The notes beneath the pieces are model-generated. The model was given only the letters and a program-made list of their open reading frames with translations, searched no databases and was not told the origin of the DNA. Position numbers and translations under genes: made by a program. Below, piece by piece: positions 44,136-52,395 of a stretch of 64,000 nucleotides of DNA; position 1 is the stretch's first letter, and each line of letters begins with the position of its first letter. The stretch is from contig NZ_BEWC01000001.1 of assembly GCF_003112575.1 (NCBI RefSeq), positions 1,364,001-1,428,000 on the forward strand. The letters run 5' to 3'. This DNA is from Streptomyces ardesiacus (lineage in GTDB: Bacteria > Actinomycetota > Actinomycetes > Streptomycetales > Streptomycetaceae).

Positions 44136-45977
44136 TCAGCTCAGGTCCAGTTCGGGCCGGTAGAGGTCCAGCCAGAGGGCGAGGTCCAGGGTCCGTTCCA
44201 GGCCGCGCCGGCCCGCCTGACTGCTCATCGGCTCCTCCCGCTCGGCGGCCCGCCGCAGGCGAGCGGGGTCGACGAGGTCGAAGACGGGGTGGCCGGTGCG
44301 GGTCAGCAGATCCCTGGCCTGGTCCTGGAGGGCTGCCGCGTACTTGGGGTCCTGCGTGGACGGGTAGGGGCTCTTGACCCGGTCGTACACGGACTTCGGC
44401 AACACGTCCGCGGTCGCCTCGCGCAGCAGGGTCTTCTCCCGGCCGTCGAAGGACTTCAGCGCCCAGGGAGTGTTGTACACGTACTCGACGAGCCGGTGGT
44501 CGCAGAAGGGGACGCGGACCTCCAGGCCGACGGCCATGCTCGCGCGGTCCTTGCGGTCGAGCAGGATGCGCACGAAGCGGGTCAGGTGCAGATGGCAGAT
44601 CCGCCGCATCCGGTACTCGACGTCGCTCTCACCGTCCAGGCGCCGGATGCCGGCCACGGCGTCGCGGTAGCCGTCGGCCACGTACGTGGGCAGATCCAGC
44701 TTCGCCGCCAGGTCGGGGCGCAGCACATCCGTGTCCTCTCCCATGTGACGGCTCATCGACACCAGCCAGGGGAACGTGTCGGCGCGGCGGGCCTCCTCGT
44801 CGAAGAACTGCAGGTATCCGCCGAAGACCTCGTCGGCGGACTCGCCGGACAGGGCCACGACGGAGTGGTCGCGGATCGCCCGGAAGAGCAGGTACAGGGA
44901 GGCGTCCATGTCGCCGAGGCCGGCCGGCAGGTCCCGGGCGCGGACGACCTCGGCGCGGATCTCGGGATCGGCGAGGGCCCGGGCGTCCAGCACGATGTCC
45001 TGGTGGTCGGTGCCCGCGGCGCGGGCGACGTCGTGGGCGAAGGGGGTGTCGGGGGTGCCCCGGAGTTCGTCGGCGACGAAGTTCTCGGTCTGCCCCGTGA
45101 AGTCCACGGCGAAGCTGCGGACCTTCTCACCGCGTTCACCCAGCTGCCGGGCGGCGAGCGCGGTCATCGCGGAGGAGTCCAGCCCGCCGGAGAGCAGGGT
45201 GCAGCGGGGCACGTCGGCGACGAGCTGGCGGCGCACGATGTCGTCGAGGAGCGAGCGGACGTGCTCGACCGTGGCGTCCCTGCCGTCGGTGTGCGCACGG
45301 GTCTCCAGCTCCCAGTAGCGGCGCCGGCGCAGGCCCGAGCGGTCGACCGTGACGACGGTGCCGGGTTCGACCTCACGGATGCCGTCCCAGACGGCGTGAC
45401 CGGGCGTCTTGACCATGGTGAGAAGTTCCCTCAGTCCGTCGAGCCGGACCCGGCGGCGGGCCAACGGATGGGCAAGGATCGCCTTGGGCTCGGAGCCGAA
45501 CAGCACGCCGTCCGCGGTCGGATGGTAGTGGAGCGGCTTGATGCCCATGCGGTCGCGGACCATGACGAGCTTGTTCTCGCGGCCGTCCCACAGCGCGAAG
45601 GCGTACATGCCGTTGAGGCGCTCGGGGAGCGCGTCACCCCATTCGAGGTAGCCGCGCAACACCACCTCCGTGTCGGATCCGGTGGCGAAACGATGCCCCC
45701 GGTCCGCGAGTTCACGGCGGAGTTCGGTGAAGTTGTAGGTCTCTCCCGAGTAGACGAGCGCGACCGTGCCGTGGGGGGTTTCGGCGCTCATCGGCTGCCG
45801 GCCGCCGGGCAGGTCGATGACGGCGAGCCTGCGGTGGCCGAGCGCCGCGGGCCCCTGCGTCCAGACGCCGCGGTCGTCCGGCCCACGGCAGGCCATCGTC
45901 TCGGTCATCGCATCCAAGGCCGCCCTCTCGGTGCCGAGATCACGGGCGAAGGAGACCCAGCCGGTGATGCCGCACAT
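44136..45977 (-). CDS. asnB: Asparagine synthase, glutamine-hydrolysing
   Basis: The 613-residue enzyme begins MCGITGWVSF: Cys2 is the nucleophile of the N-terminal glutaminase, with CRGPDDRGVW and RLAVIDLPGGRQPM. The C-terminal synthetase domain has the ATP pyrophosphatase loop LLSGGLDSSAMTALAA, then LSGESADEVFGGY and LEVRVPFCDHRLVEYVY. It makes Asn from Asp, Gln and ATP, or in secondary clusters amidates other acids; the full active-site set argues for ordinary function. AGGAGGTTGCGT precedes ATG 45977. Confidence 0.94.
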   Translation of the reverse strand: MCGITGWVSFARDLGTERAALDAMTETMACRGPDDRGVWTQGPAALGHRRLAVIDLPGGRQPMSAETPHGTVALVYSGETYNFTELRRELADRGHRFATGSDTEVVLRGYLEWGDALPERLNGMYAFALWDGRENKLVMVRDRMGIKPLHYHPTADGVLFGSEPKAILAHPLARRRVRLDGLRELLTMVKTPGHAVWDGIREVEPGTVVTVDRSGLRRRRYWELETRAHTDGRDATVEHVRSLLDDIVRRQLVADVPRCTLLSGGLDSSAMTALAARQLGERGEKVRSFAVDFTGQTENFVADELRGTPDTPFAHDVARAAGTDHQDIVLDARALADPEIRAEVVRARDLPAGLGDMDASLYLLFRAIRDHSVVALSGESADEVFGGYLQFFDEEARRADTFPWLVSMSRHMGEDTDVLRPDLAAKLDLPTYVADGYRDAVAGIRRLDGESDVEYRMRRICHLHLTRFVRILLDRKDRASMAVGLEVRVPFCDHRLVEYVYNTPWALKSFDGREKTLLREATADVLPKSVYDRVKSPYPSTQDPKYAAALQDQARDLLTRTGHPVFDLVDPARLRRAAEREEPMSSQAGRRGLERTLDLALWLDLYRPELDLS

Positions 45978-46395
45978 ACGCAACCTCCTGAGTCCGGCCC
46001 GCCGGGCGACCCCGCCACGACCAGTCGTTTTGCGACTGCGAGCGCGTCGACGGCGAACCAGTTGTAGGTCCCATCTACATTTCGAGCGTGCGACATGGAA
46101 GCAAGTGAGGTCAACGTGGCCGTCACGGAAGGGCCGCGGAGCATCTTTCGTTTTCAGCCAGCCTTTGCGAGCGCGATACCGTCGGCCGCCCTCAGGCAGG
46201 GCAAGGCTCGCGTGGAATCGGCCACGCGCAAAGTCTTCCCCAACCGTCCGGTCCGGGCGCATCCCGGATCGGGTGCATCCCGGTCCGGGCGGCAGCGGAG
46301 GGCACTTGGGTTCGCGTCACAGGGTTGCGGGTGCGGTCGCCGGTTGCCCTGTGACGCGGCCAGAGCGACGACGGCGGCTGCGTCACCCCGCCAGG
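45978..46395. other. 418-bp intergenic region
   Basis: No gene is seen. It holds CAGTCG-N5-CGACTG (46022-46038), a loose 16-bp tandem repeat beginning GCATCCCGG (46259-46289), and the hairpin listed at 46313. The asnB promoter should lie in 45980-46100. Confidence 0.5.
46313..46358 (-). terminator. Inverted repeat after the nucleotidyltransferase gene
   Basis: CGCGTCACAGGG (46313-46324) and CCCTGTGACGCG (46347-46358) match perfectly over 12 bp with a 22-nt loop, about 40 nt beyond the stop of the leftward gene at 46396. Confidence 0.45.
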
Positions 46396-46971
46396 TCACG
46401 TGTGCAGTCGTACGAGTTCGTCTGCCCGGCGGTGGTCCTTGGGGCGACCGAGGGCTCGCCGCATGCGGATCAGATCGTCAAGTGCGGCGTAGCGGATGGT
46501 GAAGCCCGCGGGGTCGCGCGTGGTCTCGGCGCCGGTCAGGCAGGGCGTGACATCCATGTCGCCCCAGGGAAGGGCGGGGGTGCACAGGTCTCCGCCGGCA
46601 CCGGTGACCCGGTACCCCACCTGTTCGCGGCCGAGATCGGGTAGTTCGGTGCAGCCGCCCAGGGCGAGGGCGTCGCGCAAGGCACGTGCCTCGTCAGGGG
46701 TTCCGTCCCACAGCAGGTCGAGGTCCCCGGTCAGTTCGGTGGAGCCGTGCATGATGCCGGCGACCTGGCCGATGACCACCGCGCGGGAGCCCGCGTCATG
46801 GAGTGCTCGGAGGAAGGGGAAGGGATCGAAGCCGAGTGCCCCGTCCGTGGCGAAGGTGCCCAGCAGATCGTCTGCCTCCTCTGGGCGGCGCCCGACGGGG
46901 CTACGGTCCCGCGTGGCGTCCCTGGTCCGGGCGATCGCCTGCCGCAGGCGCAGGGCGGCTGTCTGGCTCAT
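46396..46971 (-). CDS. Nucleotidyltransferase-fold protein
   Basis: The 191-residue protein contains AVVIGQVAGIMHGSTELTGDLDLLWDG, the gly-rich loop and DxD of DNA polymerase beta-like nucleotidyltransferases of the AbiEii/DUF6036 type, and a late YAALDDLIRMRRALGRPKDHRRADEL helix typical of that group. Some relatives are toxins or phage-defence proteins, others are of unknown role; no antitoxin is evident nearby. The start is ATG 46971, with a TTG at 46986 also possible. Confidence 0.75.
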   Translation of the reverse strand: MSQTAALRLRQAIARTRDATRDRSPVGRRPEEADDLLGTFATDGALGFDPFPFLRALHDAGSRAVVIGQVAGIMHGSTELTGDLDLLWDGTPDEARALRDALALGGCTELPDLGREQVGYRVTGAGGDLCTPALPWGDMDVTPCLTGAETTRDPAGFTIRYAALDDLIRMRRALGRPKDHRRADELVRLHT

Positions 46972-47056
46972 GCGCCCATTCAACACACTCCGGCCCGAAT
47001 GTGATCGCCTGTACCCAGGGAGCGGACAACGAAAGACCCCTCAGCAGGACATCGTC

Positions 47057-47998
47057 TCAGTCGCGGCGGTACCGGGCGGCCATCGCGTGGAACACCTTCT
47101 TCGGTTCCCAACGGGTCTCGTCGAGCATGCGAACCACGCCGTAGGAACCCAGATCGGCCCTTCCGGGCCTGCTGTAGCCGGCGAAGGTGAACCAGAGCGC
47201 GGTGTCCACCCCTTCCTCTTCGAAGGCGTCCAGCAGTTCGGTGAAGTAGCGGACCTGCTCGTCCTCGTCCGGAACCGCGTCGTGGGGGACCTGCCAGGCC
47301 GAACCACCGCGGTCGCCCGCGCCCCGGTAGGCGCAGGTTCCGTACTCGGTCACCGCGACGGGCTTGCCGTGTGCGTGGTGTCCCCGCAGCTCGGACCGGA
47401 AGGTGTCGGCGTTGTACGCGGCGCGGTAGGCGTCGATGCCGACGAGGTCGAACGGACGCCAGTCGACGAACTCCCAGGGAGCCGAGGCGTAGGTGACGCG
47501 CCCGCCGAAGTGGGCACGCACCGCTTCGGCGACCTGTGGGAGGAAGGCGTTGAGGCGCTCCTGTACCGGGCCGAGGCCTTTCCACCATTCCATGTCCGCC
47601 TCGGCCATGGTCCGCAGACGGTCGCCGTAGGTGTCGCCCGGGATGAAGCCGCCGCAGAACGCGGTCATTTCACAGCCCGCGACGAACACCACTTCGGCGC
47701 CGCCGCGTCGTACGGCTTCGGCCCGGCGGGCACAGTCGGCGAAGAACGGCAGCAGCCGGCCGGCGGGAAGGTCGACGGGGAACGGGGCGAACCACACCTC
47801 GAGCCCCGCGGCCGCGGCACAGCGGGCGGCGATGCTCAGCCGTTCGGGATCACGGCCGGAGACGCGTACGGCATCGCAGTGGAGCTCGTCCGAGATGACC
47901 GCCATGTCATGCCGGACCGTTTCAGGGGTGAAGGTCTTGCGGGAGAGATCCTGTCCGGGAAGGAACCCGGTGTCGTAGTTGATGCCCCGTGCGCGCAC
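47057..47998 (-). CDS. Glycosidase-like TIM-barrel protein, function unknown
   Basis: The 313-residue protein begins GINYDTGFLPGQDLSRKTFTPETVRHDM and has strands and acids of a glycoside-hydrolase-like barrel: VVFVAGCEMTAFCGGFIPGD, GRVTYASAPWEFVDWRPFDLVGIDAYR and PVAVTEYGTCAYRGAGDRGGSAW, with a Glu in each of the expected acid/base (GCE) and nucleophile (TEYG) strands. Relatives are often labelled abortive infection protein without evidence I can see. No signal peptide. GGAGCAGTGAC precedes GTG 47998; the gene follows a 46-residue ORF by one base. Confidence 0.7.
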   Translation of the reverse strand: MRARGINYDTGFLPGQDLSRKTFTPETVRHDMAVISDELHCDAVRVSGRDPERLSIAARCAAAAGLEVWFAPFPVDLPAGRLLPFFADCARRAEAVRRGGAEVVFVAGCEMTAFCGGFIPGDTYGDRLRTMAEADMEWWKGLGPVQERLNAFLPQVAEAVRAHFGGRVTYASAPWEFVDWRPFDLVGIDAYRAAYNADTFRSELRGHHAHGKPVAVTEYGTCAYRGAGDRGGSAWQVPHDAVPDEDEQVRYFTELLDAFEEEGVDTALWFTFAGYSRPGRADLGSYGVVRMLDETRWEPKKVFHAMAARYRRD

Positions 47999-47999
47999 G

Positions 48000-48140
48000 T
48001 CACTGCTCCTTCAGGTGGTGGACGCCGTGCTCCAGCAGGGCGAAGGCGAATTCGGCGTCCAACACGGCGGCGAACGCCCGCTGTTGCCGACGGAGCAGGG
48101 CGTTCGTCTGCTCCTTCTTGCGCTCGCGAAGCCCTGTCAT
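48000..48140 (-). CDS. 46-residue ORF coupled to the TIM-barrel gene
   Basis: ATG 48140 reads MTGLRERKKEQT, then a helical stretch (ALLRRQQRAFAAVLDAEFAFALLEHGVHHLKEQ) and TGA at 48000, one base before the next gene. The first 12 residues look exactly like the arm of a TetR-family regulator, but no helix-turn-helix follows. TACAGT lies 6 nt before the ATG, suggesting leaderless initiation. It could be a short real protein or a degraded TetR fragment that now serves as leader. Confidence 0.45.
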   Translation of the reverse strand: MTGLRERKKEQTNALLRRQQRAFAAVLDAEFAFALLEHGVHHLKEQ

Positions 48141-48765
48141 ACGGTGACTGTAGACATACCCGGTTCAGAATGGCACCGGGTCTGGAGACGGAGTGGACCG
48201 CGGCCGCGGTGAGGAGCGATCAGGAGCCAGGAGAAAGTGCCCGTTGTGGGGCGCGGACTGGTGTGAGCGGGTGGTCGGCCGGCCAACGGTTCCGTCTTCC
48301 CGGCCGTCTCCGACGGACTTGCCCCACTTGGGGCGCGTGTCTGGCCGACCACCACGGGGGATGCGGAGGCGGGCGCCGGCGGCCCGGGGCGCGCGGTGGA
48401 ACTCCTGGAGCAGGCCCGCCGTGCTGTACGCCGACGCGGCGGCTCCGCACGAGGACGCGAACCGGCCGGCCGCCGTGGCTCCCGGACCGGCGGCGGACCT
48501 GTACCGCACCACGGAAGCCCCGCGGACCGAGCGCGACCCGGGCCGACCCCACCGGCTCCCCGGTCGTAGCAGCAGGATGGGCTGTGACTCCGGCTGCGGC
48601 AGGGGCGTTGCAGGTCGGCCGACGCCAGGTGGGTGGGGCACGGGCCGGGACACTCGCGGGGCGGGTCGACCATCAAGCGACGTCGAGCCGGCCGTCCGCA
48701 ACGAGGCGGCCGTGCCGGTCGCAGGCGTGGACGCGTGGCTGCGACCGGCACCATGGCAACGGCCC
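48141..48765 (+). pseudogene. 625-bp gap with a possible CHAT-protein remnant
   Basis: No intact gene is seen. Around 48358-48430 one plus-strand frame reads DAEAGAGGPGRAVELLEQARRAVL, which resembles the TPR helix preceding CHAT protease domains in Streptomyces (GDPGRAVELLEQGR type). Nothing on either side continues it, so it is at most a fragment. Confidence 0.25.
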
Positions 48766-49221
48766 TCAGACGACGTCGAACTCGTTCCCCTCCGGATCAC
48801 GCATGGCCGCGGCGTAGAGCCCCATCTCCGGCTCGTCCTTGAGCCTCAGCAGGGTGGCGCCGGCTTCGACCAGCCGGTCCACGGCGGCTCCCACCCGCTG
48901 TGCGCGCACGTCCAGCGGGACGTCACGGCCTCCACCGACCTTGAGGTCGAAGTGCCACCGGTTCTTGGTGGTCTTCGGCTCCGGAACCTGCTGGAACCAC
49001 ACGCGCGGTCCCCGGCCCTCCGGATCGACGATCGACTCCGGAACGTCGCCGGCCCCGGGCGGCAGCTCGTCCGCGGGTACTCCCCTCGCCTCTCAGTAGG
49101 CACGCCACGTGGCGTGCCCGTCCGGCGCGGGCTCGGGCACATAGTTCAGGGCCCGGGCCCAGAACGTCACCATTCTCTGCGGATCGGAGCAGTCGATCGT
49201 CAGCTGCAGTGTCATCTCCAT
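48766..49221 (-). pseudogene. VOC-family gene interrupted by one stop codon
   Basis: From ATG 49221 the frame reads MEMTLQLTIDCSDPQRMVTFWARALNYVPEP ... HATWRAY, meets TGA at 49095-49093, and continues in the same frame through EARGVPADELPP, VPESIVDPEGRGPRVWFQQVPEPKTTKNRWHFDLKV and ATLLRLKDEPEMGLYAAAMRDPEGNEFDVV to a normal stop at 48766. The 151-codon frame is an ordinary actinobacterial glyoxalase-like protein in which this position is usually Trp, so TGG to TGA explains it. Downstream translation could restart poorly, if at all. Confidence 0.8.
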
Positions 49222-49400
49222 GCGGGGAGCCTCCCAGACGGGTCTGACAGACGGCCCCCTTCCCCAACCCCCTTGAGGGTGCGGTCTTTTCCGGGCCGAC
49301 GATCCCAGAGGGGCGGGTGGCTACTGGGTCGACGACGACGGGCACGGCGCTGCAGCACCGTGGCCTCTGCGCCGGAAGCCGGACCGGACGGGCCCTCCCT

Positions 49401-49979
49401 TCACCCGCCCGGCCCTCGTCCATCGAGAGGACCCGGCGGGACCTGCTTGCGCACGTGGAAGCGCAGCATGGTGACCCCGTCCGACTGGACGGTGCTGAAC
49501 GGTTCCAGATCGATCCGGTCGAGACCCGGCGGTACGAAGCGGACGCCGTCGCCGAGGAGCACGGGCAGCACGTACACCAGGATCTCGTCGACGAGGCCGC
49601 GCGCCAGGCACTGGGCGGCCACGTCGGCGCCGAGGATCTCCAGGTTCTTGTCGCCCGCGGCGCGGCGTGCCGTGGACACGGCTTCCTCGATGTCGCACGT
49701 GAGGAAGGTGACGTCGGGGTCCGGCTCGTCGGGCGGACGGTGGGTGAGGACGAACTGCGCGCCGCCGTCGTAGCCGGTGTTCTCCGCGGACATGCGCTTG
49801 CCGACCTCGTACGTGCCGCGGCCGATCAGCATGGCGCCCGTGGCCGCCATGACCTCCGGGAACATCGCCGACGTCATGTGCTCGAAGACCCAGTCCATGG
49901 TGTGGCCGGGACCGGCGATGAACCCGTCGAGGGACATCGCCCTGTTCACGACCACCTTGCCGGTGCTCGCATCCGTCAT
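49401..49979 (-). CDS. Dihydrofolate-reductase-family (RibD-like) protein
   Basis: The 192-residue protein begins KVVVNRAMSLDGFIAGPGHTMDWV and has MLIGRGTYEVG, GAQFVLTHRPP, NLEILGADVAAQCLARGLVDEILVYVLPVLLGDGVRF, the RibD C-terminal reductase pattern. Family members reduce small substrates with NADPH; this one is not the housekeeping DHFR. GGAGAAGACC precedes ATG 49979. Confidence 0.87.
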   Translation of the reverse strand: MTDASTGKVVVNRAMSLDGFIAGPGHTMDWVFEHMTSAMFPEVMAATGAMLIGRGTYEVGKRMSAENTGYDGGAQFVLTHRPPDEPDPDVTFLTCDIEEAVSTARRAAGDKNLEILGADVAAQCLARGLVDEILVYVLPVLLGDGVRFVPPGLDRIDLEPFSTVQSDGVTMLRFHVRKQVPPGPLDGRGPGG

Positions 49980-50024
49980 GGTCTTCTCCAGGCAGGTGGA
50001 GGGCCGGGATCGCATCATAGGGCG

Positions 50025-50162
50025 ATGAGCAAGATCTTCTCCGGCGACACCCACGACCTGGACCTGCCCGATGGCGCCACCGCGGTGTCCATAGACGTGC
50101 TGATGCCGGCCGTGTCCGATCTGGCGTCCGACGACTGGGACTTCAGGTCGAGCGCTCGCCAC
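50025..50162 (+). pseudogene. Truncated acidic ORF fragment
   Basis: ATG 50025 opens MSKIFSGDTHDLDLPDG, then TAVSIDVLMPAVSDLASDDWDF, which has protein-like composition. From about 50165 the frame runs into G-tracts and then antisense to the next gene. It is probably a 5-prime fragment of a lost gene; no family was recognised. Confidence 0.3.
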
Positions 50163-50214
50163 ACGGCCTCGTGCCACGGGGGAGGGGGGGAGTACGCGGT
50201 GGCCGGCTGTGGCG

Positions 50215-51066
50215 TTACATCACGTAGTGACTGGCCTGTGTCCCCAGGACGTTCAGTAGGTTCAGGGCCTCGGCGCTGGGAGACCCCGGCGGCGCGGTGT
50301 AGAGCACGAGGTACTGGTCCCGGTCGGTGAGCGCGAGGACGTCGCAGTCGACGGTGACTTCCCCGACGGCCGGGTGGCGGAAGGTCTTTGTGAGCATCGG
50401 CGTGTTCTGCACGTCGTGCCGTTCCCAGAGGCGGGCGAAGTCGGTACTGACATCGCGGAGTTCGCCGATGAGGCCGGTCACCGCGGAGTCGCAGGGATAG
50501 CGGGCGAGGGTGGCGCGGAGCTGCTTCACCACGCCCAGCCGGAACTCGGCGGCGTCGGAGAGCCCGTAGAGCGTCTCATTGGCGCGCTGCGGCCCGGGGA
50601 AGGCCCGGCGCGCGAGGTTGCGGTCCTCGGGGGCGAGCGGGGTGAAGTCCCCCATGAGGGCGGCCGCGAGGTCGTTCCATGCGAGGACCTCGAACGCGGC
50701 GGACATCACGAAGCCGGCCGTCTGCGGCAGTCGTTCCAGCAGCGCGAGGATGCTCGGGCGGACGTCGCGCCGGTGCAGTCCGCTGCGGTTCGGCGCGGTG
50801 CCCGCGAGGACGTGGAGGTGGTCGGACTCTGCGTCGGTGAGCCGCAGTGCGCCGGCGATTGCGGCCAGGACGTCGCCCGACGGACGGGGCGCCCTGCCCT
50901 GTTCGAGGCGGATGTAGTACTCGGTGGAGATGTGCGCGAGAACTGCTACTTCCTCGCGGCGAAGACCTGGTGTGCGCCGGCGCGGACCGGAGGGGAGGCC
51001 GACGTCCTGTGGCCTGAGCCGCTCACGGCGGCTGCGGAGGAATGCCCCGAGTTCCTGCTTGTCCAT
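50215..51066 (-). CDS. XRE-family regulator with MmyB-like domain, second copy
   Basis: The 283-residue protein has the same plan and length as the regulator at 4315: an N-terminal helix-turn-helix (GLRREEVAVLAHISTEYYIRLEQGRAPRPS), then the MmyB domain (GFVMSAAFEVLAWNDLAAALMGDF ... FRHPAVGEVTVDCDVLALTDRDQYLVLYTAPPGS). It probably represses the divergent SDR gene. ATG 51066 has no Shine-Dalgarno and may be read from a leaderless mRNA. A decayed third copy of its 3-prime end is at 60433. Confidence 0.9.
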   Translation of the reverse strand: MDKQELGAFLRSRRERLRPQDVGLPSGPRRRTPGLRREEVAVLAHISTEYYIRLEQGRAPRPSGDVLAAIAGALRLTDAESDHLHVLAGTAPNRSGLHRRDVRPSILALLERLPQTAGFVMSAAFEVLAWNDLAAALMGDFTPLAPEDRNLARRAFPGPQRANETLYGLSDAAEFRLGVVKQLRATLARYPCDSAVTGLIGELRDVSTDFARLWERHDVQNTPMLTKTFRHPAVGEVTVDCDVLALTDRDQYLVLYTAPPGSPSAEALNLLNVLGTQASHYVM

Positions 51067-51103
51067 ACGGCAAGTGTGCACGCAGCCCGGCGGCGGATCC
51101 TGG

Positions 51104-51120
51104 TACAGCCTGTGCCTGTA
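51104..51120. promoter_or_regulatory. 17-bp inverted repeat, candidate MmyB-type operator
   Basis: TACAG-N7-CTGTA lies 31 bp upstream of the SDR start codon in the divergent region. It shares the T.C.G-N7-C.G.A pattern with 5205-5221. Confidence 0.45.
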
Positions 51121-51151
51121 TCCGGTCGGCGGCCGGCCGGACGCTGTTGCC

Positions 51152-52000
51152 ATGAAGGACACCACGAACAGCATGAACACCACGAACGACACGAACACCA
51201 CGAACGACACGAACACCACCAACGCCACCGGCAACGCACCCATCGGCATGCTCGCCGGCAAGATCATCTTCATCACCGGCGCCAGCCGCGGCATCGGAGC
51301 GGCTGCGGCCCGGCTCTTCGCCTCCGAGGGCGCCGCCGTCGTGCTCGCCGCCCGCAGCACCGACGCCCTCGACCGCATCGTGCATGAGATCCGCGCCGAC
51401 GGCGGCGTCGCCGACGCCGTCACCTTGGACCTCGCCGAGGCCGCGAGTGTCCGCGCCGCTGTTGACCAAGTCGAATCGCTTCACGGACGGCTGGATGGCG
51501 CCTTCAACAACGGCGCGGCTCCCCAGCGGCAGTTCGGCCCGGTCGAGACCACCAGCGACGAGGACATCGACGAGCAGTTCGCCGTGAACTTCCGTTCGCA
51601 CTGGACTGCCATGACCGCGGAGGCAGCGCTCATGCGGCGGGGCGGGGGCGGGGCGATCGTCAACACCTCCAGCATCGGCAGCCGCCGCGCGAACCCCGCT
51701 CTGCCCGCCTACGGCGCCATGAAGCGCGCGCTCAACAGCCTTACCGAGACCGCCGCGGTGAACTGGGCCGGTGACCGTATCCGGGTCAACGGCATCACCC
51801 CCGGTGGCACCTCCACGGAGATGATCGACACTTGGGAGGCAGCGTCTCCCGGCATCGTCAAGCGGATGACCGCGACGATCCCGCTCGGTCAGATGGCCGA
51901 GCCCCGTCAGATCGCCGAGGCAGCGGCGTGGCTGCTCAGCGACCGCGCCTCGTACGTGACCGGCGCGATCCTGCCGGTCGATGGCGGCGCCGGCGCCTAG
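51152..52000 (+). CDS. Short-chain dehydrogenase with Asn/Thr repeat N-terminus
   Basis: The 282-residue protein is a classical SDR from residue 36: ITGASRGIGAAAARLF, FNNGAA, NTSSIGS, YGAMK (Tyr-x3-Lys) and the terminal LPVDGGAGA. Its first 30 residues are instead a low-complexity NTTNDT repeat with no structural counterpart in the family. AAGGACACC motifs lie after the ATG rather than before it, so initiation relies on ATG 51152 alone. It is divergent from the MmyB regulator and probably controlled by it. Confidence 0.88.
   Translation: MKDTTNSMNTTNDTNTTNDTNTTNATGNAPIGMLAGKIIFITGASRGIGAAAARLFASEGAAVVLAARSTDALDRIVHEIRADGGVADAVTLDLAEAASVRAAVDQVESLHGRLDGAFNNGAAPQRQFGPVETTSDEDIDEQFAVNFRSHWTAMTAEAALMRRGGGGAIVNTSSIGSRRANPALPAYGAMKRALNSLTETAAVNWAGDRIRVNGITPGGTSTEMIDTWEAASPGIVKRMTATIPLGQMAEPRQIAEAAAWLLSDRASYVTGAILPVDGGAGA
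51176..51226 (+). repeat. 18-bp coding repeat (NTTNDT) in the SDR gene
   Basis: AACACCACGAACGACACG occurs at 51176-51193 and 51194-51211 without change, followed by a diverged part-copy. Six-residue units mean that slippage keeps the frame. Confidence 0.85.
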
Positions 52001-52395
52001 ACAAGAGTGGCTCGGGTCCGAAAGCCGCCGGAACCGTGTCTCAGCGGCTATGAAGGTGCAGGTCAAAGGGTCTGCGCCCCACACTCGCGAGGATGCCCCC
52101 CCGACCCAATTGCCCGGTGGACGTCAGCCGGGGAGCGGCACCGCAAAGTCGTCAGCCGCCCCTGCCCTGCCCCGCCGCCGGGCCCCGCCGCCGACGATGA
52201 GTGGGAGCTGTACCTGGCAACCTCCACCGACACCACCGCCCCGGCTTCGCACCCGGCCGAGGCGGAGGCGGCGGATGGCCGCCGAACGGGATCCGCTGCT
52301 GGAGCGGGCCGAAGACCGTCGCCCGGCCGGACTGGGGTCCGACCGGGCGACGAGGGGTTCACGGCTCCGGAAGCGCTCCCGGGGCCGCGGGTGCA
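52001..52395. other. 395-bp stretch without a recognisable gene
   Basis: Open frames on both strands have biased, proline/arginine-rich composition and no motif. Nothing functional was identified. Confidence 0.5.

Noticed and set aside
46313..46358. 12-bp inverted repeat as the end of an insertion sequence
   Set aside because: The spacing is only 22 nt and no transposase or target duplication is nearby. A hairpin downstream of the gene at 46396 explains it.
50025..50330. Taking the whole 50025-50330 frame as a real gene
   Set aside because: Only the first 45 codons look protein-like. The rest is a G-tract and antisense to the MmyB regulator.
52001..52395. Plus-strand ORF of 131 codons after the SDR gene
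   Set aside because: No ribosome-binding site, Pro/Arg-rich low-information composition and no recognisable motif.
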